A DNA stretch of 64,000 nucleotides, from assembly GCF_028128765.1 (NCBI RefSeq), contig NZ_LBJG01000017.1, positions 1,964-65,963 on the forward strand. The letters run 5' to 3'. Source of the DNA: Bradyrhizobium sp. CCBAU 51627. GTDB lineage: Bacteria > Pseudomonadota > Alphaproteobacteria > Rhizobiales > Xanthobacteraceae. A program made the translations under genes and the position numbers. A model generated the notes under the pieces. The model had not been told where the DNA came from. It searched no databases and saw only the letters and a program-made list of their open reading frames with translations. Below are positions 56,017 through 64,000 of the stretch, piece after piece. How positions within the stretch are numbered: the first letter of the stretch is position 1; each line of letters starts with the position of its first letter.

Positions 56017-56424
56017 GTCTGAGACACTGCAGGCGTGGTCGAGTGTCCAATTGTGATCGAGGAGGTGGACCGTAGCTTCGCAAAGCTGCGTCCAGCCGTA
56101 AAATTCCCGAAACTGGTGCGGGCGCCGGCGTCTCCAGCGGCACGTCGCTGAGGCCGTCACCATTATCAAGAGCGCTCAAGGGGAGGCGGGGCAGAGCCCT
56201 TTCGGCATGATCGAGCGGTGGCCCTGAACGGCGGAATCCGCTGCGCCTCTCCTTCAAATCAGCTTCCTTTTAGTCAGCCCTCTCGGTTTGGGACCAATCT
56301 GAGATGTCGTTGTCGTGACACCGCCGCTGCATCCTCGGAATCTGGCCTGTCTGCCGGAGGTGCCTCTTCAGATCATTCCGTCGCGAAGAGCTTAAAATTA
56401 TTGAAATCTGCTCACATGCGCGGC
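56017..56424. other. Gap between convergent genes
   Basis: No supported gene and no obvious strong terminator between the coiled-coil protein and hemN. Confidence 0.4.
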
Positions 56425-57762
56425 TTAATTAATAGGGGTACGGTCGAGATAGGTGTCGAATGCGGCAGCAACAGCACGAATGAGAAACCGGTGTTCCTGT
56501 CTGACCCGAATGAATCCCTCTTCAATGTCAACTATCCCGTCTTCGGCAAGCATTCCCAGCCGGTTGGCCGAATTGAGAAGAGGAATCGGATCAAATCCGT
56601 GAGCAGCACAGATAGCTGGTACGTCGGCCTGCAAATCGCACATCAGACGCTCGATAATTGCGGCGCGGAGGCGATCTTCGGGGGAGAGGCAGTAGCCTTT
56701 TGAGGTTGCCGGACGACCAGCCTGAATGTGTTGGCGATAGGAGGCGGTTGCGATCTCGTTCTGGACGTAACCCTCACGCAGACGGCCGATGGCTGACGGA
56801 CCTAAGCCGATTACGGTGTTGCAGGTATCAGCCGAATAACCCAAGGAGTTGCGGCACAGCCGACCCGATTTCTGCGCCAGCGCGAGCTCGTCGTTGGGCA
56901 GGGCGAAATGGTCGAGCCCGATCTGGCGGTAGCCGGCCGAGACCAGCGTATCTGCAATGGCCGCAGCTTGCTCCGCGCGGGCGACATTGTCCGGCAGCGC
57001 CGTCTCATCGATCTGGCGCTGGCGTTTCATATAAGAGGGGACGTGAGCATAGCCGAAAACCGCAAGCCGGTCTGGCCGCATCGCCAGAGCCGTCCGTGTA
57101 GAGTCCACGCAAGACCGCACCGTCTGATGCGGCAGTCCGAAGAGGAGGTCGAAATTGATGCGGCTTATCCCATGCTGGCGAAGAGTTTCGACGACAGACG
57201 CCGTCTGCACCTCGCTCTGCACGCGGTTCACCGACCTTTGAACTACCCCATCGAAGCTTTGCACGCCGATGCTCGCGCGATTGACGCCGGCCACTTGTAA
57301 TGTTTCGACCATCTCGGCCGTGAACGCACGCGGGTCGATTTCTATGGCGATGGTAGCTGATTTGCTGAACGCGAAGCAGCGTCGCAGGAGTCCCATCAAG
57401 GCGAGGAAATCGGCCGGTGCAACGGTGGTCGGCGTCCCGCCGCCGAAATGCACGTCGCTGACCGGCAGAGCGCGAGGCGCTTGCTCTGCGACCAAACGTA
57501 TCTCGGCATGCAACGCCGCCAAGTATTTGCGGATCGGTCGCTCGCTGCGAGTGAGGCTTGTAGGGAAGCCGCAATACCAACAGATAGAACGACAGAACGG
57601 AACGTGGATGTATAGCGACACCGGATCGTCGGGCGGCAGCCGCCTCAACCATGTCTCACAAGTCTTGGCACCGACAGTCGCTGAGAAATCCGGTACGGTC
57701 GGGTATATGGTGTACCAAGGCAGGCGAGGGTCGCAATATTTGTTCAGGAGAGACGTCTGCAA
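56425..57762 (-). CDS. hemN: Oxygen-independent coproporphyrinogen III dehydrogenase
   Basis: 445 residues. Radical-SAM enzyme converting coproporphyrinogen III to protoporphyrinogen IX without oxygen. The 4Fe-4S motif CRSICWYC (Cys57, Cys61, Cys64) is followed by CGFPTS; further marks are VHFGGGTPT, IEIDPRAFT, RASIGVQSFD, NFDLLFGLPHQT and GYAHVPSYMKRQRQID, all HemN-specific rather than HemW. Length is typical. A FixK2-type box at 57821-57834 lies 59 bases upstream, so expression under low oxygen is expected, as needed for haem supply to high-affinity oxidases in bacteroids. Confidence 0.96.
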   Translation of the reverse strand: MQTSLLNKYCDPRLPWYTIYPTVPDFSATVGAKTCETWLRRLPPDDPVSLYIHVPFCRSICWYCGFPTSLTRSERPIRKYLAALHAEIRLVAEQAPRALPVSDVHFGGGTPTTVAPADFLALMGLLRRCFAFSKSATIAIEIDPRAFTAEMVETLQVAGVNRASIGVQSFDGVVQRSVNRVQSEVQTASVVETLRQHGISRINFDLLFGLPHQTVRSCVDSTRTALAMRPDRLAVFGYAHVPSYMKRQRQIDETALPDNVARAEQAAAIADTLVSAGYRQIGLDHFALPNDELALAQKSGRLCRNSLGYSADTCNTVIGLGPSAIGRLREGYVQNEIATASYRQHIQAGRPATSKGYCLSPEDRLRAAIIERLMCDLQADVPAICAAHGFDPIPLLNSANRLGMLAEDGIVDIEEGFIRVRQEHRFLIRAVAAAFDTYLDRTPIN

Positions 57763-57820
57763 AGCCTAACTCTCTCGTGGTCAAGCGGCATGAAGCTGAC
57801 CGATGCCCACTGTTATGTCT

Positions 57821-57834
57821 TTGCGCTATGTCAA
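57821..57834 (-). promoter_or_regulatory. FixK2/FNR-type box upstream of hemN
   Basis: TTGCGCTATGTCAA matches TTG(A/C)-N6-(T/G)CAA exactly. Its centre is about 65 bases before the hemN ATG, compatible with a class II position near -41. Confidence 0.75.
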
Positions 57835-59044
57835 AGGGGTCTAACGGTCCCTGAAGTTTGGCCTGCTTTCGATGTCACTGCTAAACGCAGCGTAGGGGTT
57901 CAGGCCTGGAAGTGAGAGCCGCTCCTCCGCGATTATTTGTACGTTTATGGTGGCATATGAATTTCTGCGAGGACGCTCGAACTAGCGCGGCTCGCCGCGA
58001 GTAGCCGCGCGCAGTATCAATCGCTCACCGGGCATCGTCGTTTCCGCATTCCCTGGCGTGCTACTTCTTTGCGACGGAAACAGGGATCTTAACACCCGAG
58101 CAGGGCAGCTGAGCTTGTTGTTGTTCAACCCGGTTTTCCGAGGAAAGGCCGACGTGGTTGCTCTGCAATACCTCCCGTTCAAGGCCGGAGCGTCACGGAG
58201 ATAAGTGACTTGCTAGATCAGAGCTCGATGTGCGATTGCAGCACATGACGCTACGTCCGATTCAAGTCTTTTGGAGCAGCTCAGAAAGACATTTTTTGGT
58301 TTCAAGCATAAAATCAATGAGCCTCAATTCCGCCACGCTGCTTGTCTCATTGCGGCAAGCATCATCACGGATGTACTGATGATGTTGGGGTGGCCCCGGC
58401 GCACTTTACCGCCCCCCGCGAGGTGCGTCGGGACGCCTTGGTTCGCCGGCGTCTCGTTCAGATCCAAATACATGTCACCAAGTCACAACGACTTTGACGT
58501 CGTGCTGATGGCAAACGCGAGCTCGGAACGATTTGCTATACTTTCTATTCATGCTTCATCGTTGAGGCGTTTTGTTTCTGATAACACCGTTGCAGCTGTT
58601 GATCGGCCAGATCGCATATCTGTGTAGTCTTCATTGGCGTCGCATCAATGCGATGAACCTCCAGATTCAGTTCCACATAAGCCTCCTGGTGAGGCGTCGC
58701 CGATCTCGGCTATGGCCTGGCGAGGCTTCAATCAAGCGTGCCGGACGAAGAGCACCTGATGGACGGCCTCGTTTGCTCGCCCGGCCTGCCCGACGTTGGT
58801 GCTCCCGTCGATTGGAAGCGCGAACCGGATGCGATCTAGTACTGACCGTCCGGCTGAGGACGATCAGCCGGAACGCGCTCGGATCCGCCTCACCGTCGCT
58901 CGACCCTACGGCTTTTCGCCATCGTGTTGGCGGCTTTCAAAGTTGGGCAAGGCGCTCGGACCAGGCTTGAGCCGCGCCTTGCAGAAACCTTGTACTTCGA
59001 TCTGACCGCGCTGGGATCCCCGCATGAAGGATGTCGTCTCGACT
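57835..59044. other. Long gap without supported gene
   Basis: Short frames at 58271-58627 (plus), 58572-58970 (plus) and 57982-58182 (minus) lack signatures. A plus stretch near 58920-59010 looks weakly protein-like, but nothing can be named. Confidence 0.4.
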
Positions 59045-59761
59045 TCAAGCGCGAACCAATTGAATGCCGGCAACGAGCAGAACCGCCGCCTGTATGAATC
59101 TGATGGCTGTCTGGCTCAACCATTTCAGGCCGATTACTGTTCCGGCGACCGCACCCACCAGCACGGCGATTGCGTAAAGAGTCAAATCCGGGGAAGGAAA
59201 TTGGCCAGTGAAAAGAGCTCCGACGAAGCCGACTGTGGAGTTGGCCAGGATAAATGGGGCTGATAGCGCGACGGTCTGCCTCGGTGATGCCCAATTCAGT
59301 GCGATGAGCGTCGGGGCGAGGAACACACCGCCGCCCACTCCTGTCAGGCCGGAGACGAGGCCAAGGACCGCGCCAATGCTCACGCTTGCCCGGAGCGGAG
59401 TTTCGCCGACGCGATCGACAGCTCGTCCCCGCTGCATGATCATCACTGCGCTCGCCAGAAGAAGAACGAGCCCGGTCAGTGTTTTGTACATCTGCTCCTC
59501 GAGCACAATCAAGCCACCGGCAAGCGACGCTGGCATCGACGAAAAAAGAAGAGGGCGCAGGAGTGTCCAGTCAACGACCTTGTTGCGGGTGAACAGCCAA
59601 GTAGAATAAGTCGCGACAACAATGTTGAGACCAAGCGCCGTGGGGCGCATCTCTGTCGATGACATACCAAAAAATGCCATCAGCGAGAGGAATGCAGTAC
59701 CGCCAGCCTGGCCAACGCTCGCATATAGCAGGGAGATGATCGCGAAGAGCAGGGAAGCCAT
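59045..59761 (-). CDS. TauE/SafE family sulfite/sulfonate exporter-like permease
   Basis: 238 residues, about eight membrane segments. The two internally related halves carry the family signatures: YASVGQAGGTAFLSLMAFFG near the start and LGLVSGLTGVGGGVFLAPTL in the middle. Slightly shorter than average but complete. Inner-membrane anion exporter; whether it moves sulfite, sulfoacetate or another organic anion is not evident, as no sulfur-metabolism gene is adjacent. Confidence 0.9.
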   Translation of the reverse strand: MASLLFAIISLLYASVGQAGGTAFLSLMAFFGMSSTEMRPTALGLNIVVATYSTWLFTRNKVVDWTLLRPLLFSSMPASLAGGLIVLEEQMYKTLTGLVLLLASAVMIMQRGRAVDRVGETPLRASVSIGAVLGLVSGLTGVGGGVFLAPTLIALNWASPRQTVALSAPFILANSTVGFVGALFTGQFPSPDLTLYAIAVLVGAVAGTVIGLKWLSQTAIRFIQAAVLLVAGIQLVRA

Positions 59762-60955
59762 GCTTCACCGATTTTGGCGACGACCTTCGCCCTGTTTTAC
59801 CAAGCCCATCATGATTGGTGCATCTGGTGCGGCCCAATTGTATTTCCGCTCGGGGGCGGCTCTAAGCGTTTCCCCGAATCGCGCGGCCGGAGGTGCAGTC
59901 AGTTCAAGTTCCTTAGCGAGTGCCATGTGTGGACCCTCCCATCAATTGCCGAGGGTGGTAGTTGACTGGCCCCAATAGGGGTGGGTTTGAGTCCCTGAGA
60001 GGACAGCACTCGAGGCGGCCGAGGTGAGCTGCATGTCTTGCTGTAGCTCACCTCGTGCCGCGGCTCGCAATGGGGCTGTCGCCTTCCCTCCCCATGTCAT
60101 GAATGCTTCGAGGCACCTACCTCGCAACCAACCGTCCGCGTTCGAAGCCCTTCTGAGACGATTGATTTTGGCGAACTCAACAGTTGGTATGGCACTTGCT
60201 AGTCCGATCCGGGGGGCTTCCTTCTGGAGATGCGCATGCAAAATGTCTTCCGCATCAAGCAGGTCTCGCGATTGCGGCTATCTCTTGTTGCACTTTTGAC
60301 GTGGCCCTTTTCTGCCCGTTCGGTCCGTTTGTACCGGGCCTGCCGGACGGGTCCGATGAAGCGCCGGACAACGATGTGGAGAGCATGGCGTCTGCATCGG
60401 ATCTTGCGTGCTGCTCATCGATCGCGTCACCGGCGCTGTCACACGCCGACGATCAGCGACAGGTTAGCGATGGGCGACGTGAAAGATTGGGAAAAAAGAT
60501 GACGCTTCTGTTGCCTTCATCTGAAAGCAGGGAATTGGTACCGCACCGAAAAGCGCGTGCTCTACCTTACGTGTATCGCGCAGTTCAGAGCCCAGGATCG
60601 GCGTGCTCGCATTCGAGAGAAAGCGAGGCGTCGTTCGGACGCGACTGCGTTTTCTCGCCATGCTAGCTAAACAGACCCAAGCATCTAGCCGTTAGTGCTG
60701 CTTGGTTCTTGTCGCCGGCACAGTCCCGGGGGCCCTCGGACCGTCTATCACTAGGGGCATGAGTAAGGTGGAGGCATCCTTGTGTTCGCATCGAGTCGAT
60801 CCACACGGACGACAGGCGATGATCTCCGATTTCGCCAGCTCCGGCATCAGCGAGCACTTTGTCGATTGCCTCGGAGCAAGGACGATGTCGCTATCTCGGC
60901 TGCTTGACGATGCGATCATCCTGGCGCAGTCGCCGGCAGAGCAACGAACGCGGTG
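59762..60955. other. Gap with decayed frames
   Basis: Several broken frames (minus 59942-60241; plus 60184-60666, 60702-60956). The last runs up to the LuxR-type remnant below and could be its degraded upstream part. Confidence 0.4.
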
Positions 60956-61108
60956 AATGGCGTCGGAGAGGGAAAATCGTCATGGAAAATTGGGATGATC
61001 CTGGGAATCAGCGACAATGCAGTCAATTTTCATCTCGAGAATACGATGGGAAAGCTGGGCGCGACCAGCCGGATCCAAGCAGTCGCTATCCGCCTCGATG
61101 TTCTTTGA
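60956..61108 (+). pseudogene. LuxR-type helix-turn-helix remnant
   Basis: In one plus frame: WRRRGKSSWKIGMILGISDN followed by AVNFHLENTMGKLGATSRIQ and AVAIRL, an almost complete LuxR C-terminal DNA-binding domain (normally GKSSWEIG.ILGISENTVNFHL.NAM.KLG...R.QAVA). The upstream autoinducer or receiver domain is missing or out of frame. Dead gene. Confidence 0.6.
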
Positions 61109-61401
61109 ATTCAGTTAAGGAACGAGCGCCAACTGTCACATCTTTGGCTCCCAGTTTCTGGCAAGTTGACCATGGTGCTTTCGGCGAACTCGCAGATATA
61201 ACGCTCCTTTGGGCAAGTCTGCATCTCGCGCTGGGTGAGGCTCTGGGGCTTCGTAGGGTCGGTGAGATGTGGAATCGGCGGATCTAATGCTCACTGGTCG
61301 GAGCATGGCGGCCTCTCTCCATCGAGCGGGTGATCCTTTGCTCAGACGCGCTCGCAATCCTTCCGGAAGTAGGACAGGGGTCCCTAGGGAGAGGGACAGC
61401 T

Positions 61402-61431
61402 GAGGAAAGAACCCCGACCGCCGGTCGGGGT
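61402..61431 (-). terminator. Rho-independent terminator after outer-membrane protein gene
   Basis: A perfect nine-base stem (ACCCCGACC at 61411-61419 with GGTCGGGGT at 61423-61431, loop GCC) followed on the minus strand by TTCTTTCCTC. It lies 29 bases after the stop codon at 61460. Confidence 0.7.
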
Positions 61432-61459
61432 CCCGATTCAAGCAAGCGCGGGGGGACCT

Positions 61460-62185
61460 TTATCTGGCAAACGGCGAGCCAAACTTGTAGTTGAGCCGTG
61501 CCGTGATGAGATCGATGTCCTGGTGCACGCGATCCGCGCCAAGGGCCGCTGGGAAGCTTATGTTGCTGCGCTGCATGAACAAGTGGTTATACTCGACGCC
61601 AGCCGACCAGCTCGGCGTGAGGCTGACTTCGGCACCGGCGCCCAGCACGCCACCCCAGCGAACATCACTGTTTTTGCCAATCTCTGTGCCAGTTGCCACC
61701 GAGTTGACGTGATAGGTGTTGCTGGTCAGCGCAGCGCCGCCCTTGCCATAAAGGAGGATAGCATTGAACGCGTATCCAATATGGCCCGTGAGTAGACCGA
61801 ATGCATCTGTCGTGGTGCCAACGGTGTCTGCCGGGAAGGCGGTGCTGACATTGGAGCCGCGGAAGTCGGCCCAGTTGCCCTGGCCTTCAAGGCCGTACAC
61901 CATGTTGAAGATGTGCCAACGATAGCCGATCTGGCCGCCAATCGTACCGCCAGTCGAATTGTGGCACCCCTCGGAAGCGACGCCATTGAAATCCCAGCAA
62001 TTGCTGCTCGTTCCCCAGCCACCATTGGCGCCGATATAGTAGCCGGACCAATCGATGATCGGGGCTGCGACCGGCAGCGGTGCCGCCTTGACCTTGACAG
62101 GCTGCCCGGCCAGGTCCGTGCCGAATGAGGGAGTGGCCGCACCGAGTGCGCCCATAATGGCAGTCAGAATCAGAATCTTTTTCAT
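61460..62185 (-). CDS. Outer-membrane beta-barrel protein (Omp25/RopB-like)
   Basis: 241 residues from the ATG at 62185 (MKKILILTAIMGALGAATPS, a standard Sec signal; the frame extends 27 codons further but without signal logic). The mature part has the porin-like opening WSGYYIGANGGWG, alternating beta strands (GGTIGGQIGYRWHIFNMVYG, LLTGHIGYAFNAILLYGKGG, SWSAGVEYNHLFM) and a C-terminal strand ITARLNYKFGSPFAR. Very common abundant surface-protein family in Bradyrhizobium. Followed by a strong terminator, as a single-gene unit. Confidence 0.92.
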   Translation of the reverse strand: MKKILILTAIMGALGAATPSFGTDLAGQPVKVKAAPLPVAAPIIDWSGYYIGANGGWGTSSNCWDFNGVASEGCHNSTGGTIGGQIGYRWHIFNMVYGLEGQGNWADFRGSNVSTAFPADTVGTTTDAFGLLTGHIGYAFNAILLYGKGGAALTSNTYHVNSVATGTEIGKNSDVRWGGVLGAGAEVSLTPSWSAGVEYNHLFMQRSNISFPAALGADRVHQDIDLITARLNYKFGSPFAR

Positions 62186-62955
62186 TCGAGTGTCGTTTCC
62201 TTTCGGTGCCCCCCGGCGCCGTGCGTTTAACAACATGAACGCGAATTGCTGTAACTGCCGCACCACATGTCTTCGAAAGAAATGTCACCAATCGTACGTG
62301 GCGTCAGATTGCGGAGCCCGCAGCTTGCCGCTGTTCCGCTTCTACGGAGACGCTACGGCTCGGCAGTGGTTGCCCCGCGCGGATTGTTCTTTGACATGAT
62401 CGTTCATGATGAGCTACGACGCGAAGCAATCTGGGAGGTGTTTGGCTCCTTCTGTCGCTAAGGAGCGACAAACCCAGGCCGCGCCCTACAATGCTGGACC
62501 GATGGCCCGCCTCGGGCGCTCAAGGTCATTCTTTCGGCACGGTGTGCTATCGCTTGAGCGATGCCGGCCGTTGCAGGCTCGATCGCTCTGGCTCGGGAAC
62601 TACCACAAATCTAGCTAGCTCGAAGTCCGTAACTCTACCACCGATCGATGGGTCGCGAAGCCTGCTGTGGCTATGCTAGACAATGCTCTTGCTTGAAATT
62701 GCGCAAGCCCGGGCCGAGCTCAAGGTGAGGCAGAAAAGGGTGGTCGGTTTCCTGGCGCGAGGAATACTAGCGCGGCCGCCCCGTCTCGCCCCCGATTGGG
62801 CCTGTATTCAGCTTACTGGTCTTGCGGTCGCCAGAGGAGCGGCAGGCCTCAGCTTTCGGGAACGTTCTCGTCAACGGGGCCGCACATGAGCAGAGAAAAG
62901 TCCGCTCGACCACGTGCTGACCCGATTGTTCTACGATAAAGGCACCCTAAATACC
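62186..62955. other. Gap; presumed promoter region and unassigned DNA
   Basis: Contains the upstream region of the outer-membrane protein gene. No other gene supported. Confidence 0.4.
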
Positions 62956-63237
62956 TCAACGGCGCCGGACGCTCTCGCCGGTCCATGTACAAGCGCCTGG
63001 TTGCTCGGGCGACAGCGCCAGTTCAGCCCGCAAGTTGCGTATCGCCTCGTTTGCCAGATCCAGAGTATTCCGTTCTCCGTTTCTTATCAAATGCTCGAGG
63101 TAAGTGCGCAGTCGGCTATGAAGGACGGCCTTGCGATTATGTGCCAGCAGCGGATCCTTCTCGATAAAGCTCCAAGCCTTCTCAAATGCGACGCTCACGA
63201 CGGCATCTGGCACCTGCTGGGAAGAGAACTGATCCAT
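62956..63237 (-). CDS. Small hypothetical protein
   Basis: 93 residues. GAGGAG seven bases before the ATG. Helical, with VSVAFEKAWSFIEKDPLLAH, LEHLIRNGERNTLDLANEAI and RNLRAEL. Similar short proteins with 'AF..AW.F...DP.LA ... L..L...GE.D...LAN.AI..LR' occur often in Bradyrhizobium genomes. Function unknown. Third base use and ribosome site support a real gene. Confidence 0.65.
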   Translation of the reverse strand: MDQFSSQQVPDAVVSVAFEKAWSFIEKDPLLAHNRKAVLHSRLRTYLEHLIRNGERNTLDLANEAIRNLRAELALSPEQPGACTWTGESVRRR

Positions 63238-63689
63238 TCAAACACTCCTCGACATCCTGAAAGGAAGTACCTTCGCAAAAGCAAACCGAGATTGTGTTGC
63301 ATGTCTAAGCAAGAAAGACATCAGCTCTGCAAGACTTTCTACCGAGCTGCTCTCGGCGCTTTCAGGAGAGGATAAAGATGCTTGTTGAAGTTGTGATGAC
63401 CGAACGTCGTGACGGGCACCATTCGAATAATTCTGAAACGAGTGAGACGAGTACGGGTTACCGTGCACTTCATTGCCGCAGTGGTCCTGTTGGTAGGTCA
63501 CGAGTCACAAGTTGTGGCTCCTGTTCATTTACTCGGAAGATCGGCGCCCACCAGTCGCGACTAAAGCCGAGCATGATGAATTGGACCGCGCGCTCATTTT
63601 CCACCCTCAAGCCAAGAAGCGTCCAGACCGCAATAGTCCTTGTGATGTCGAATTGTGGATCATGTAGCGTGTTCCGGATGTGACTTGTC
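63238..63689. other. Upstream region of the small gene; no other gene called
   Basis: Minus frames at 63238-63501 and 63470-63736 are open; the second includes ITRTIAVWTLLGLRVENERA and IMLGFSRDWWAPIF and looks partly protein-like, but start and family are unclear. Confidence 0.35.
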
Positions 63690-63705
63690 TGTCGGCTTTT
63701 TGACA
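63690..63705. promoter_or_regulatory. NifA-type upstream activator sequence
   Basis: TGTCGGCTTTTTGACA matches TGT-N4-T-N5-ACA exactly. About 113 bases to the right is a GG-N10-GC element, the usual distance for NifA sites. Confidence 0.5.
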
Positions 63706-63808
63706 TGTCTCGATGGCCCATTGCCGGGTGAGTCACCTGCGCATGGCCTCCTGCTCCGGGTGTGGTGTTTGTTACCGGTCAGTCGCCCTAGAGAGGAGCG
63801 AGATGCAA

Positions 63809-63824
63809 CGGCAATGGCGATGCT
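63809..63824 (+). promoter_or_regulatory. Possible sigma-54 (-24/-12) promoter
   Basis: CGGCAATGGCGATGCT has GG and GC with correct 10-base spacing and keeps GGCA and TGC of the consensus TGGCACGN4TTGC, but other positions differ. It would transcribe toward the right edge of the window. Confidence 0.35.
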
Positions 63825-64000
63825 CCCATAATGGATTCTTTGTCGTCTGGCAAAGACGGTTCGGCCCCGTTCGCTGCGGGTTTGAGACAGACCGGCGTAG
63901 GGAAGCCGGCGCAGCGATGGACCGGAAGCGGCGGTAGTCATCCGAGGTCTCGCACGTATGTGTTGGGTTGCGCTTCCGAGCTCTCGACCCCTGCAGCTGG

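Noticed and set aside
59970..60010. GGTTTGAGTCC-like T-loop as part of a tRNA
   Set aside because: No matching acceptor, D-arm or anticodon stem can be folded around it.

Overview
The window reads as part of the symbiosis island of a Bradyrhizobium-like alphaproteobacterium. The evidence is two type III secretion 'tts box' promoters, LRR-NEL (NopM-type) effector genes, a FixK2-type box in front of hemN, a NifA-type upstream activator sequence, an inverted repeat of the kind scattered through Bradyrhizobium genomes, and a high load of insertion-sequence debris, frameshifted genes and decayed duplicates between intact operons. No rRNA, tRNA or CRISPR array was recognised.

Layout. 1-4.7 kb: 3' end of a non-ribosomal peptide synthetase (partial A, T, C-A-T-TE). 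4.7-9.0 kb: transposase, DUF932, nucleotidyltransferase and PP2C-like remnants, mostly broken. 9.0-12.2 kb: tts box, then an exported polygalacturonase and a pectinesterase. 13.5-21.5 kb: a compact soxBDAG-purU-folD operon for sarcosine oxidation and one-carbon disposal, with a divergent GlxA/AraC-type regulator. 22-23.5 kb: amidase. 25.3-30.7 kb: a small open reading frame, SAM methyltransferase, D-Ala-D-Ala-ligase-like ATP-grasp enzyme, second ATP-grasp enzyme and prephenate dehydrogenase, all on the minus strand; this looks like an uncharacterised peptide or amino-acid ligation pathway. 31-32.9 kb: a decayed copy of the second ATP-grasp gene and another amidase. 33.5-42.5 kb: a catabolic and transport locus (MmgE/PrpD, C26 amidotransferase-like hydrolase, creatinase-fold M24 enzyme, spermidine/putrescine-type ABC importer with a fused double permease) with a divergent IclR regulator. 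42.5-44.6 kb: IS4-type debris and a decayed second copy of the pectinase region. 44.6-47.4 kb: two LRR-NEL ubiquitin-ligase effector genes joined head to head, both lacking their 5' ends. 48.2-50.6 kb: tts box and a repeat-containing candidate effector. 51.3-64 kb: acyltransferase-3 membrane protein, OprB-type porin, small membrane protein, hemN, TauE/SafE exporter, outer-membrane beta-barrel protein and a small conserved-looking protein, separated by empty or decayed DNA, with a possible NifA/sigma-54 promoter firing out of the right edge.

How the parts fit. Pectin hydrolases, T3SS effectors and the acyltransferase point to the plant interface. hemN and the NifA site point to microoxic or nitrogen-fixing conditions. 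The sox and amidase/ABC loci look like use of host- or soil-derived nitrogenous compounds. The most unusual content is the minus-strand ATP-grasp/methyltransferase/TyrC cluster with its possible precursor peptide, the head-to-head NEL gene fusion, and the mosaic NRPS adenylation domain. All assignments come from reading translated sequence and remembered family motifs; no database search was run.
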